The notes below the pieces were generated by a model, which was not told the origin of the DNA, did not search any database, and saw only the letters and a program-made list of their open reading frames with translations. DNA of 64,000 nucleotides from Lunularia cruciata (lineage: Eukaryota; Streptophyta; Marchantiopsida; Lunulariales; Lunulariaceae), in assembly GCA_948567375.1 (NCBI GenBank), contig OX419760.1, forward strand, positions 17,422,001 through 17,486,000, read 5' to 3'. A program made the position numbers and the translations under genes. Positions 10,901-22,870 of the stretch are shown piece by piece; within the stretch, counting starts at the first letter, position 1; each line of letters begins with the position of its first letter.

Positions 10901-12671
10901 TATACTTTCTTAATGTGGTACTTAAGAGGAGATATATGTTTGAAAACCCTTAGATTTCATCCAACTACAAAATTAGGAGTAAGTGTGAAAATTGTAAATA
11001 TCACTCTATTGCTTAAAGCAAGCATCAAGTACTTAGAACAAAAGGATGAATATTTTTATCATGAAAGAAATTTACAAATTTTATTTACAAATTCAGATCT
11101 AAATTTACATGTTAGTAAGTTCAAAAGCAAGGATACTAGTCCTTTTAATATTTCATATGATAGCAAAAAGAAGAACTTATGGAAGAGGTTATTAATGTTT
11201 TGAACTTGGAACTTGAGATGAAATGCTTATGGAGAGAAGCACTTTTATCTTAGTACTAGTATATGGAAGAAAAATTAAGTAACTATGCTTACTCATGCCA
11301 AAAAGGTATGGTATATTACTGAAATGTTTAATATGAAAGAGTGTAATCTCTTTACAACTCTTGAGAATTATGGAAGAGATCCAAATGTTGATTAACACAA
11401 AGAGAAGATAGATGCTACTTGATGTAGGAAGCTATAAGGGAGTGTTTTATTCCTTATTTCTACTAAAGACTTGATATTTCTGACTTAGTAACTAAGATCA
11501 ACAATTTTATGCAAGAATTTAAGAAATCTTACTAGATAGGTGCTAAGAGAATTACAACACCTCAAAAGGAATAATGGATTTTGTGATAGAAAAGTAGATT
11601 TTCAAAGCATATGAAGTAATCAATTTTGGCTAGTAAACCAACCCAAATTTAGTTAGAGATATAGAAATTAGAAGATATATATTAGGTTATATGTTCCACT
11701 TGAGAGTGGTTATATCTCATGGTCTTGGTACACCATGAGATATAATTGCACTACTTTTACACTCTACTTTAAGACCTTGGATGTAAGAATCCAAACTAGC
11801 AAATGCAAGATTTAGAGTTTATGAGTGGTCTTCATTCCCTTGGATTTCCCACCAGAGTTCCCATTTCTAATAGTAGGTTTCAAGATTAGGTTCTCCTTTA
11901 AGAGGATATGATTTTTGTACCTGATTCATCTCAAACACTTTGGTCCAAAATATAGCACACATTCATTTACTCATCCCTTGTTTAGTAAACACATAGGTAG
12001 CTTACTCCATTGTAACAAGAAGGTATGTCCTTAAAGCTTGTTATCTAGCATGTACTTATCTACACATAAATTTACTCCTAACAAATCTATTTACATTTGA
12101 GAGTACCATATGTCAAACTTTCTACACTTTGTTAAAGTCATGTATGCTACCACAACTATTATATGAGTGGTGTAGGCTATAGATAGTTGTTCTTATTTTC
12201 ATGGGAGGAAAGCACTCTATTGGGCCACTAATGATATTGAGGGACAAAAAGTGGGAGTAAATTGGTTTCACATCATATGAGTTTATTGCACCAACCATTT
12301 GTTTAGGAGCATAGGCAAGTTTACTAGTAAAAGATAAGTTCATCTATCATGATTGCACACTCTTTTATCACCTATTATGATATTAGATTTAAGTATTTAT
12401 TATTTCCAATCATATCTTTGTTTGGTTATAATCTATAACAAGGTATCACTTGCATAACACTCCCTATTTCCATAGATCTCTTATCCCTACACTCTAGGTA
12501 GATTAAGATGGATCTTAATGAAAGTATCTCATTTTCTTATGAGCATATTTACTTATGTACTTTACTTGATCATGTTAGGATTCTCTCTTATGGAATGAAA
12601 GGCTCTAAAACTTGGCTCCATACTTCCCTCTTGATGGAGTACTTCCACTACACATCTAAGGAGTTTAATAT
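7951..12671. other. AT-rich tract with decayed repeat debris, no gene seen
   Basis: Only short open stretches occur and none has a recognisable domain. Between 8.2 and 9.9 kb the minus strand gives discontinuous peptide-like stretches that might be a worn retroelement. From about 9.9 kb the tract is poly-A/T-rich and shows no coding signal. Confidence 0.5.
11711..11744. repeat. 12-bp perfect inverted repeat (hairpin)
   Basis: TATATCTCATGG (11711-11722) and its exact reverse complement CCATGAGATATA (11733-11744) flank a 10-base loop. The stem lies in AT-rich repeat debris. No gene end is next to it, so a terminator role is not suggested. It may be a structural relic of a transposon. Confidence 0.7.
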
Positions 12672-13090
12672 TGTAAAAGACCAAGGAGAGAATTAGGAGA
12701 ATGGAAGATTGGAGTGAAATATCACATTGGGACTCTTGAATGAGTGAAACTCCAAATGCCTAGAATGAGCTTCGGCTTTCATATTTATAGGGAGTATACA
12801 AGGCTATTGAGAAGCTTCCTGAAAGCTACCTTCTTAGAGTGCAAACCAAGCTAATCAAGAAGCTTCTTGATAAGCTTCCTTCTAGAAGCTACCTTCTTGG
12901 CATGCAAGCTAAGCTATCCAAGAAACTTCCTTCTAGAAGTCCACACTTTGGCATACACATTACTCCATACTTGAAAGGTACCAAGTAGCTTCTTAGATGC
13001 TTCTAGAATATTCTTATAATTCTTGGTTAATTTGGCCTATTTGTTACTTGTAGTCTCAACTAAGTCATCTGTAAACTCTATATTGTTATG
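12672..13090 (-). mobile_element. LTR relic, same family as the solo LTR at 63.4-63.9 kb, inverted
   Basis: The reverse complement matches the LTR at 63423-63928 along most of its length. Shared landmarks include AAGAATTATAA, ATTCTAGAAGCATCTAAGAA, the TATAAATA box (12782-12789 here), GGCATTTGGAGTTTC, AAGAGTCCCAATGTGAT and a TTTTACA 3' end (12672-12678). It is shorter than its partner (about 419 against 506 bp), mainly because it has fewer U3 repeat units. Its 5' terminal TG is mutated. I see no clear target duplication, so it is an old solo LTR or a fragment. Confidence 0.82.
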
Positions 13091-16000
13091 TACTATAATA
13101 CTCTGATTATGATTAGGTTTATTGCATCTAGCATTTTTAGTGCTATTAGACTAGTACACTTGTGGACCTCTATATGACATACATATCATATAAAATTTAC
13201 ATTTTACTTTAAGATGGAGAGCACCTTAGAGTTTATGATGTCATCCAAGACACAGTAGCATAGATCCTACAATCTACACAATCCTAAGTAGGTCCCAAGT
13301 ACAAATTTAGTAATGGATAGATCCGGCTAGACCACCTCCTCAATGTGTGAGATTAGATGTAATGTATTTCACACTACATTGTGTGGTAGTTGCAAACCTC
13401 CTTGCAAGTTATACACATAAGTAGGCATTTAGGAATAACAATAGTGATCATTACAACTTGGAGGACGGAGAACCATTATGCATCATGACTATAATTTGAT
13501 ACCTTTTTATCCTTGGATATAGAGATTTTTTGTCCATCTTCACCACCATCTGATGGCACAATGTTCCTTGAAGAGGAGAGGAGGTAGGGGTGTCTCTTGA
13601 GCCATGCTTATTTCATACAAATAGTCTTTGTTATTTATACCAATTTCAAGAATTGGATCTTCATAACAAGTGGTTGCAATAAGAACTTCCATTCTGTCTA
13701 GGATCCTCTTTGCTCATCTACAAAACATATTATTGGAATACCTACATTACATAGTTCAATGATAGGTTATTTTAAAAAAACATCATTTATCTTGCTTTGA
13801 GGCCATTGTTTTTGCTCTTCTTCCTCTTGCACATTTGAATGGACTTCTTTTTTTCCTTTAAGTGTGCCACTTGGCTCATTTTCTCTTGACCAAGAAGCTA
13901 TGGTAGCTTTGTCATCTACAATGCCTAAATACAAAGATCTAATTTATGCTACTTTATGAAGCAATTTGGTTATATATTATTCTAGCAAATTTAGGATAAG
14001 ACCAAGATACCCCAAAAAAGTATTCATTTATAGTTTTAGTTCTACTGCTTTGAGTAAGAATTTAGTATTTTATGCAAGGATCCAACATGCAAAAAATTGG
14101 GGAAAAATACAAAGTGGAGAGGTATTCTTATGTTGATATTTATCAAAGAGCAGCATGATGAAACTTTAACCATAAGGCTTTCTAGTAACAAGTAAGTTTG
14201 GTGAGATTCAAGATTATGTTCAGGATTAAGGAAAATAGTTAAGTATATTAAATATCAAGGAAGAGAGTTATTACTGAGATAATGCTTCTTACACAATAAT
14301 TCATCAATCAAGCAATTGGAAGAAATTCTAGATCATCATGTTTATTTTCTTGCCATTTAGTGAGTCTTTTTATTATCAAATTCTTTTTGACATTTCGAAG
14401 ATGAAAGTTAGTCCAATTTGATGGATATTTTATACCATAATCCCGAAATACCCCCTACAAGCATAAATGTGAAACTTATTCCAAATGACACCTTTGCTTA
14501 TTTTTACTCTTATATTCAAACCAAATAATAATTAATATTCATCAATATCCTCAATCACCAAGATTTAGTAGTTAAATTTTTTTGAGGTAGATGAATATAC
14601 AATATAGGAATAGGAAGGTATTGATAGTTTTCAATATAGAATTGAAAGTTATGTATTCTCACAAATTTTTAATTGAAAATTTGTTAAATAATTATAGGTT
14701 TTATTTTACTCTTACAAACATATAATAACTCATGAAATGTTGATACAAGGATTAGGATTTTCTTAAAATTTCATAAACAAGGAAATAAAATCTTATTTAC
14801 CTAAAATTCCTTCATTATCTCTATTATCTTACTGTCTCATACATTAAATTTGTGAAGATAATCATATTACTAATGGTTACTTCTTATCTTAGGCTTCAAG
14901 TGAACAAACTGATTATAATTATGTATTTATTTGTTACTTAAGTTTTCTTCTCATAATTAAGAAAATTTAACTCATTACTCTTTGATATTATAGACAACTT
15001 GAGTTTTTAAAAAGAATTTTAGATTAAATGTTTTGCCAAATTTACCTTAGATTTGACTAAGTGTCATCAAATCAAGATTCAGTGTAGATTAACTTCATAT
15101 TGAAGAGATGTATTAAGTTTTACACTATTCTTAAGATGTATTTATTCCTTTTGGTTGCCATAAGAGTCTAGACTTCTAACTAGACATAGTTTCTAAACTT
15201 GCAGATTAATTATCTTTATCAAAATTTATTATTTGAATATGAGTCAATAGCTCCACTAATGATCTATATTTTGTCCGAACAAGGTTAGCTGCAATTTAAG
15301 ACCCTTAACAAGGCGAACTATCTATTATCTTCTTGTGTGAAAGTGCCTAAGCTCAAATAAGCTCAAATATTCAAGTCATCTAGAAAATAACATTAAAATT
15401 ATTAAAATCTTTTTAATTTAATATTCTTTAAATGGGTTCTACATTTCAATCATTTGGCGATTGATTATTTTCTACTAGAGAGTTGACTATCCTCTTAGTA
15501 AAAAGGAGCTCTAACTTTTTAGACCACAGTCAAAAAGTCTTACTAATCTCCCTCATACCAGAAGTTATAATTAACTCTAATACTTGGTATAAATATCTAA
15601 TAGTGAGCTTGCGATATGCAAGTGGTTATTTGTCAGCCTCTAATACATGTTATCGTCATAAATTTGTAAGGTTCCGTGGATTCAGTTGTGACTTCTCATT
15701 ACACAAAAGGGACAAAATATTATCGAAAATACTATGTTGATTTTGATTATACCTTTTGCAAGTTACGTATTCTAAAGACGATTAATGATCAATACCAAAT
15801 TTTCTATCTATATAGCAATAGAAGGTGACTTTATGGATTTAGCGACAACTGCTCGAGTGAAAGAAACGTTCTTCGAGTACGAAAAGTGCTTGTTAGTTGT
15901 TTACTTTCTTGCATAAAACATGTTTACCGTCAATATCTTAAAGGATTAGCATTTAAACCCCGATGTTAATATCTTGACATCTAAACGTATGAAGTCCGCT

Positions 16001-16640
16001 GAGTACCCTTTCCTTCATTCATTTGTATTCATTCATCTTAAGAGAGACAAACTATTATTCAAATTCTTTGCGAAATGCAAAATTAAGAAATCACTACATT
16101 ATCTTATTTTTTATTTCTTTTAATTTTGCTACATTCTAGTGCTTTGATCAGACACTATTGTTTCATAGTTAAGATTATATATATATATAGTATTTTTTAT
16201 TTTTTTGTATTTATATTTATATTACAAATTATATATATATATATAATTTTTGATATATTTTATATTAAAATTTTCATATTATATTAACATTATAATTCAA
16301 ATACATATTATTTATCAAATATATGTATTTTATAAATTCAAGATAACCCGTTCTGAGAACGAATTCTATTCTTATTTACCAAAAAAAATAATATATATAT
16401 ATAAAAACGCACATACGAAATACAAATAAGGAATGAAAGAAGGAAAGGAGAAACCAGAAAATAACTTACAAAACAAGATCATAGAAATGAATATCGACTC
16501 ACTTGTCACTTGACTCACTAAATCTGCTTCATGGCTAAGACCTGTTGCAGCCGGTTCTGGTCACTCATGTCTCCGTTGCCAACCAGGGACGGGATCGGTT
16601 CCCGGTCTGTGTCACCGGCAACCAGGCGGCTGCAGTGACG
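13091..16640. other. AT-rich intergenic tract, no gene seen
   Basis: The stretch holds scattered short frames and AT dinucleotide runs (around 16.17-16.25 kb and 16.39 kb). Nothing in either strand resembles a conserved protein or structural RNA. Composition shifts sharply to GC-richer sequence at about 16.55 kb, just before the ribosomal protein gene. Confidence 0.55.
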
Positions 16641-16697
16641 TCGATGTGAACGGGCCCTCTGCCCGTCCATCTGTTCCGGGGACCGAGTAGACCCAAA

Positions 16698-16705
16698 TTA
16701 GGGTT
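16698..16705 (+). promoter_or_regulatory. Telo-box upstream of the RPS25 gene
   Basis: TTAGGGTT is the reverse complement of AACCCTAA, the telo-box common in promoters of plant ribosomal-protein and translation genes. It lies about 120 bases before the ATG, just ahead of a pyrimidine-rich stretch (CCTTTCTCTCCC near 16736) that could be the mRNA start. Confidence 0.55.
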
Positions 16706-16822
16706 ATGTAAAGGAAGCGTCTCTACTAGTGAAATCCTTTCTCTCCCATCTCGTGGAGCTCCCTTCCGATTGTGCGAAACCCCTTGTGCCGCCGCCGCTG
16801 TCCCAATTTGAGATCACCAGCC

Positions 16823-17608
16823 ATGGTAAATTGAAATGCTGTTTGAGGATGCAAGATAACAATTGTTCAGACGTCTCATCCCTTTTCGCTGAATTCCTAA
16901 TTTGTCACCGTCGTGATGTTTGATGGGCGTTGCGTTCGTGATTAGGTCTTGTTGCTCTGAGTTCTTGGTGGTCGAATGTCTAATCGTGCGTTTCTGATCA
17001 GGCTCCCAAGAAGGAGAGCAAACCTGCTCAGTCTGCCAAGCCTGCCAAGAGTACCGGAGGTGGTAAGCAGAAGAAGAAGGTAAGCCATCAGTGTGAATTT
17101 GCTCGAATTGCTGAGGTCATTGCTTTCACAACCTTTCTTGCCGCTGGGCATTCGAGATGAGTTAGTGGGCAGTTGAGTTCACACTTGAAAGTAACACGCT
17201 TTGGACCCCGCAATCTATCTCAGAAATGGAGCAAGGGTAAACAAAAGGAGAAGGTGAACAACATGGTTCTCTTCGATCAGGGCACCTACGACAAGTTGCT
17301 CGTCGAGGTCCCGAAGTACAAGCTCATCACCCCGTCCGTGCTGTCCGATAGACTTAGGGTAAGTGGACTACTCTCCTCTACATTTGATGATCGCAATCTC
17401 TTAACAAGTAAAGCACTCATGATGCGTCCATGAAATTATTCTCGAACGCACGGTCAGATTCCTCGAGCTTACTGCGCGGTTGGGCTTTCGGCAGATCACC
17501 GGGTCTCTTGCCCGTAGGGCTATCAAGGAGTTGATGGCGAAGGGAACCATCAGACTGGTTGCTGCACACGCCAACCAACAGATCTACACCCGCGCCACCA
17601 ACACATAG
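16823..17608 (+). CDS. RPS25: Cytosolic 40S ribosomal protein S25 (eS25), four exons
   Basis: Exons 16823-16825, 17002-17079, 17224-17358 and 17495-17608 join to about 109 codons, the usual S25 length. Exon 1 is only the ATG; the other introns are also phase 0. All have GT-AG ends (GTAAAT, GTAAGC, GTAAGT; acceptors ATCAG, CTCAG, GGCAG). The protein starts MAPKKE, has a Lys-rich tail region ([19 protein letters not shown]), then the conserved winged-helix core with [40 protein letters not shown] and the C-terminal [11 protein letters not shown]25 is a small-subunit head protein, involved in initiation on some internal ribosome entry sites in eukaryotes. A telo-box upstream fits growth-linked control. 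The gene appears intact. Confidence 0.96.
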
Positions 17609-19226
17609 TTTGAAGTTGTAGTGGATCTTCTCGGCGCTAGGTTACCCAATCTGTTCCATATCCTTCATTGAAGGTGAATTTTATTATAATGTCACAATCG
17701 AGTGCTTCTCACAATTAGTGAGGTTTTGAACGCCCGGAAATTAACGTTAACATACAATCTGGTACTAGGCTCCGTCGCTTTTACAATGTTCATATCTGGA
17801 CTCTCACGTGTTGGAAGTTAGTTTGTCCTTCCCCGCCAGCACATTTTCATCACAGGACGCCGCGTTTCTAGTGCTCATGTTCAGTTTTCTTGCTACAACC
17901 ACTCTTTGAAGTCACTTAGTAGATGGAGCTTCGGATTCCACATCTGTGCTTTCGAGAATACCAAATGAGTAATTGACAGGAATTGTTCAGGAGACGTTGC
18001 CTTCGTGATGCATACCATCCACTTTGGAAGGTTCTATCGCTGTCGACGAAGCTTATGTAGAATTCAATGAAACCATGGCTTTTCAGCGGAATATCAAGTT
18101 AAAAGATAAGGATCTCTGCCATGGCACTCGTAAGTTTGCTACGTTTGATAGGTGTCTTGGGGCTAAGTTGGAGTGAGGATGCGACCTCCCAAGCATGAAA
18201 GAACAGCAATTGGCAGTCCAATAATGACAGTTTGGTAATTACACTGCGTTTTGGGTACTTGGAAGTTGAATTCAATACGATCCTGCGGGGGGCAAGAAGA
18301 ACGTCGATGCCTCACACATGTTATGAAGTAGAGAGCCGGCTGTGCTTGCTGTGCCTAATCGGATTTACTTGCGTAGAGTAAGTTTCAGAGGGAAAACGTG
18401 TATTTGTAATTGCGCTGTCTGGACTATGTGGGGCTGATATGTAGTGCTACAGAAGCAGATTTCTCGGGCAATGCTTTAATGGGTATAAACTTTCACCGAA
18501 TGGCTAGCGCAGAACGAATGTCACACCCTAATGAAATATCGACTGGCTGGGTTAAAGGCAACTTGACATGTGCTACCCCTAGACCCAAATTCTCGGAGTT
18601 GAGATCCGACTGAAGGTCACGGCCAGCGTAGTTGGCTCTGCGTTATACCGGAACGAGATTCCATAAGAAGATACTAACGACGTGTATGTAAGATCCCTCA
18701 TCTGTGTTTCATTATCTTTGCGCGTAAGGCGTCTTCAGTACAATTTGAGACAGTTCAGGATTAAGTGTGTACGACGAGATCAGAGGCTAGTGCTCAAATT
18801 GGTTCCGAGGATATAGGAGAATCAGAAGTTTGTGCTGAAAATTAGGTGTAGAGAGTGAATGTGAACTTGGCCTGTAAATGAGGTAACGGGTTTAGCACGA
18901 AGTACAAGGGTAGAAGTACAAGAAGAGGAAATACGAGGTACAACATTTGACCATAAATTAAGAGCGCCAAATTACCTCACACGGGAGAACACGTCGGTAA
19001 GTGACTCCTGATCGTCCGAAGGGCATGATAGAACATTCCTTATGTTGATACACTTGGTATTCTCTCATCCCAAAGGGATTTCTAAGCCAAGGAATGTGAG
19101 CGTGAGAGCGAAGGGACTTGGCCTCAACATCGAGGGCTGTGATTACTGCGAACAAGTGCAGAACTCGAGAACAACTTGGAGTCTCCAATCCATTATCTGA
19201 CTTTCAAGGAAAGAATTTTCATATAC
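17609..19226. other. RPS25 3' region and intergenic DNA
   Basis: The first 200-300 bases after the S25 stop are probably its 3' UTR. The rest has ordinary base composition but only short frames without recognisable motifs. No RNA gene is evident. Confidence 0.5.
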
Positions 19227-19376
19227 TATGTAGATGAGACTTGTCAAAACAAATTTATATTTGGTTCGAACTGATAAAGTGATAATATAGGACGTCATGG
19301 GTATGTAGATGTCACGTGTCAAAACACATATATATTTGGTTCGAGCTGATAAAATGATAATATAGGATGTCATGGG
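19227..19376. repeat. Two-copy 75-bp tandem duplication
   Basis: Units 19227-19301 and 19302-19376 share TATGTAGATG at the start, TTTGGTTCGA in the middle and GATAATATAGGA near the end, with about a dozen substitutions. The period is exactly 75 bp. It immediately precedes a second, younger duplication. Confidence 0.85.
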
Positions 19377-19388
19377 TACTGAGGTCTT

Positions 19389-19560
19389 GGTTCTAAACCC
19401 AAAACGAAATATAATTTTGGAGAGAATGATTATCTGTGATTATCTATAGATAGTAACAAATCATAAGGTCTCCAGGTTCTAAACCCAAAACGAAATATAA
19501 TTTTGGAGAGAATGATTATCTGTGATTATCTATAGATAGTAACAAATCATAAGGTATCCA
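19389..19560. repeat. Two-copy 86-bp near-perfect tandem duplication
   Basis: The unit starting GGTTCTAAACCCAAAACGAA at 19389 recurs at 19475. It is essentially identical to the end, where the two copies differ only near CATAAGGTCTCCA versus CATAAGGTATCCA. The near-identity implies a recent event compared with the 75-bp repeat next to it. Confidence 0.92.
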
Positions 19561-19660
19561 GGTGTAGGGGTATACGATGAGATTGCCTTTTTGTTCTTTT
19601 AACCGTGAAATTAGATGAAATGATGGATAGACATGATGATCGACACATTTGTCGACAAAG

Positions 19661-19764
19661 GTATGATAATTTTTATGTTAGACACCTTCGTTAACGAATG
19701 CGTGACAATTTATTATGTTAAACACATTCTTTAATGGATGCGTGATAATTTATTATATTAGATG
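19661..19764. repeat. 40-bp tandem repeat, about 2.5 units
   Basis: Units start near 19661, 19700 and 19740. Each contains a TGATAATTT/TGACAATTT core followed by TTATGTTA and a TTCG/TTCT stretch. It lies inside the left direct repeat of the reverse-transcriptase element and explains why that copy is longer than the right one. Confidence 0.7.
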
Positions 19765-20091
19765 TAAGAGAATATCACTCTCATTTTTATATTTTGTAAT
19801 ATATTTTATATAATATATATCCATTACTCTATATAGGGTAATGGTTGATACATCATAGAACAACTGCATTAGATGATGCTTTTTCTTCTTCGATTGTTCC
19901 ATTTGTTTGTAGTTCACAGGACTTGCTATGCTTCTTCTCCTTCGATTGTTACAATTGTTTGTAGATCACACTTCTTGCATAGTGCTGATATCTTAGTCTC
20001 AGCAGTTTCTCACATAGACTCTATTGGTGCTTAACCCCATTTTACCTTTTTCATCTCTCTCTTGTCTTGCTTGATGGTGCATTTCCATCCT

Positions 20092-20133
20092 TTTTTTTTT
20101 TTTTTTTTTTTTTTCTTCTTCTTCTTTCTGCGG
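20092..20133. repeat. Poly-T run followed by CTT repeats
   Basis: A run of more than 20 T residues leads into several CTT units. It sits just downstream of the left direct repeat, before the RT frame. On the minus strand it would read as a purine/poly-A tract and could be the tail of a retroposon inserted in the opposite direction, or a simple microsatellite. Confidence 0.6.
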
Positions 20134-20357
20134 TCGTCCTTTCACTTTCGTGGATGGAAAAATTACAACAAAAAGCCAATTAGACTTTGGATCACATAAA
20201 ACTGCAAACAAGCGATCACATAGACAGCAATGACACTCAGGATTGTGCACGCTTCTTCTATCTCTTTGTTAATCATTCCAAATATACTGATCGAGTCGTG
20301 AGAATGGTTAGCTTCTCAGGCGGCTTGCATCTTGGGGTTATTTGAGACTAGTTTTCC

Positions 20358-22870
20358 ATGTCCACCTCTATTCCATGCACACTCCATGATGAGGCTAGAA
20401 AGACTTTTTGCCTACCATTTGATCATTTTGCATGTGATCCCTTGGATGATTTAGCATGGTTCTTACTCCTCTTACTCCCTCGATGGTGTCTTTGTTATGC
20501 TAGAGGGGGGCGTGCGGGGCATAGAGGGGTGATTGCTAGATTTCGTCAATTCCGAGCGGGGGATTGGGCGGCCCTTCAAGAGGAGTATGTTAGGGCTACA
20601 CGATTTAGGAGACAGGCATCGCCATAGGATACTATAGAGTCCACTTGATTATGACGGTGTAGGACATTGGGTCAGGCGGGAGAGTTTAGTAGAGCAACAC
20701 GAGCACTACACCCTTTGTCCATGGCAAGTCTTATTGATGACTATCTCTTCTCTACGTTCACTACATCCTATAGCAGTAGAGGACTACCACTAGAGGTCTT
20801 AGATTATCAGCATGAGTAACCTTTATGTCTTTATAGGTCACTATTTGCACAAGCATTGTGCACTGCCCCTCGCCTTTCCTCAGGAGGCTTGTCATGGATG
20901 GTTTATGAGCACCTTAGAGATTGCTTCCAAGCAGATGATCCTTCTAGTGGTTTTACCGAGTTGTTTCAGGTGGCTGCAACAATAGTGAGAGTAGACATTC
21001 CTATGTTTGTTAGTCGAGTGTTAGGTGCTAGTCGACTTCTCGCAATGGAGAAGGACATGGGAGGCATTAGACCAATTGCTATTGGAGAGATCTTTTTGCG
21101 TTTGGTCAGTCATACCATTGTCCTTCAGCATCGTTCTCACTTTCAACATCACCTTAGTCCACATCAGTTTGGAATAGCTACACTTGGAGGATGTGAGGCT
21201 ATATCTCAAGGCATTAGAGCACTCCTAGATATCCATTCGGAGTGGGTTGCCCTACAAGTGGATGTTAAGAATGCTATTAATAGCACCTCACGGGCATCCA
21301 TCTTTAGAGAGCTTAGGGAGGCTGTTGGATCCTTGGCAAGTCTCATTCTTTTTGTGTGGTCTTTTTATGGCTCTCCTGCTTCTTTTTACTACCAATATGG
21401 TGGTTCACAAGAGGGAGTCACCATCTTGGAGTCAATTGTTGGTACACGTAAGGGAGATCTTTTGAAGGGGACCTTTATTTGCCATGGCTCACTTTAGAGC
21501 GCTCCTATCTACTACTTTGGCCATGCTAGGTTGTGTATTTCTCTCCTTGGGAGGTGATACACACATCGTAGGCCCTGTAGATCAGATTGGGCAAGCCTTT
21601 GACTACTTGACTATCGAGCTACATCTAGTAGGCTTGAGAGTCAAGGTGTCAAAGTGTAGTGCATGGTCCCCTTTAGGTATCCCTCTCCACCTTGAGCTTC
21701 CAGACGGGTGTATCACATTCACATATGGACTTTGTATTCTTGGGGTGCCAGTAGGATTGGAGGATTTTGTCACACGCTTCTTAGACGTTGCCCTTGTAGA
21801 GGATGTTCTCCATGTGGATGACCTTCCATTATTAAGAGATCCGCAGGTGGCATTTGGTATACTCTTTTCCAATATTGCTCATTGACCATCCTACCTCATC
21901 CGTACAATTCCCTCCTCACCATCCTTCCTATCACGTCTGAGAGCATTTGATAGGAGGATTATGGGAGTGTTTGGTGATATAACTGGACCAGGGATTTTTG
22001 AGTGTGTGATAGTGGATTTGGCACGTAGATAGACTGCTCTGCCAATCTCATGTGGTGGGGTTGGCTTGCTTTATATGGAGGAGATGACACCTATAACATT
22101 TTTGGGTAGTTGGACTCTCTTGGCACCCTTACTTTTCTCTCGTTTTGTGATTGCTGATAGGCCGGTTTTGGAGATTTATGTGACAGAAGTGGAACAAAGA
22201 TCTTTTTCTCTCTAGGTGTTATTGCGACAGACTAGAGATAGTCTATCCCCACAAGCACGAGAGTATTTTCCACCTTTTGCTTCATTATTGTTAGATTGGA
22301 CTAGAGGTTTACAATCTTCCTTGATAGAGCGACAATGTGAGCATACGCTACATTCTCTCGTAATCGACTCGTCCATTCCTCAAACTACTAGAATACATCT
22401 TCACTTTTGCTCCGACAAGGGTGCAGGCTCTTGGATCCTAGCTCGACCGTGCATTAGAGCATTCCTACTCCCACCAACTATTTTTTCTATAACGATGAGG
22501 TTTTGTCTAGGTTTGGTCCACCCATCTGTATCTTCATTAATTGAAGATGCAGATATAATGATATCACTTGTGAATGTGATTCTACACTAGATGCAACAAG
22601 GGTCCACATGACACGATGTCCTTTTGGAGAACAGAAGATATCTACCCATGATACCATTAGGGATATAGTGTTTGCTATGGCACGAGCAAATGGATACTTG
22701 GTTTGGAGAGAACGTTCGGATGCTTTGCAAACATGTCAATGCAGACTTATACTTGGTCCGAGATGATCAAAAGACAATAGCGAATGTCATGGTTATGAAC
22801 CCTATGCGGGATACAATTTCGAGAGGAATACTACCCATCCCTTGGATGTGCGGCAAATACAATAGCAAAT
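20358..22870 (+). pseudogene. Non-LTR-like reverse transcriptase, broken reading frame
   Basis: Pieces in successive frames form one protein. The N-terminal region has RFRQFRAGDWAALQEE (about 20.54-20.58 kb). RT motifs include MGGIRPIAIGEIFLRLVS, HQFGIATLGGCEAI, and LQVDVKNAINS, which contains the first catalytic Asp. After a frame change at about 21.47 kb, the catalytic box appears as LGGDTHIVGP, where a Y-A/x-D-D motif is expected, so an Asp seems lost. GLRVKVSKCSAW follows. A C-terminal Cys/His segment (CECDSTLD and HMTRCPFGEQ, about 22.57-22.64 kb) is typical of such proteins. Several stops interrupt it. The RT block order excludes Ty3 and Ty1; the exact clade is unclear. Confidence 0.75.
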
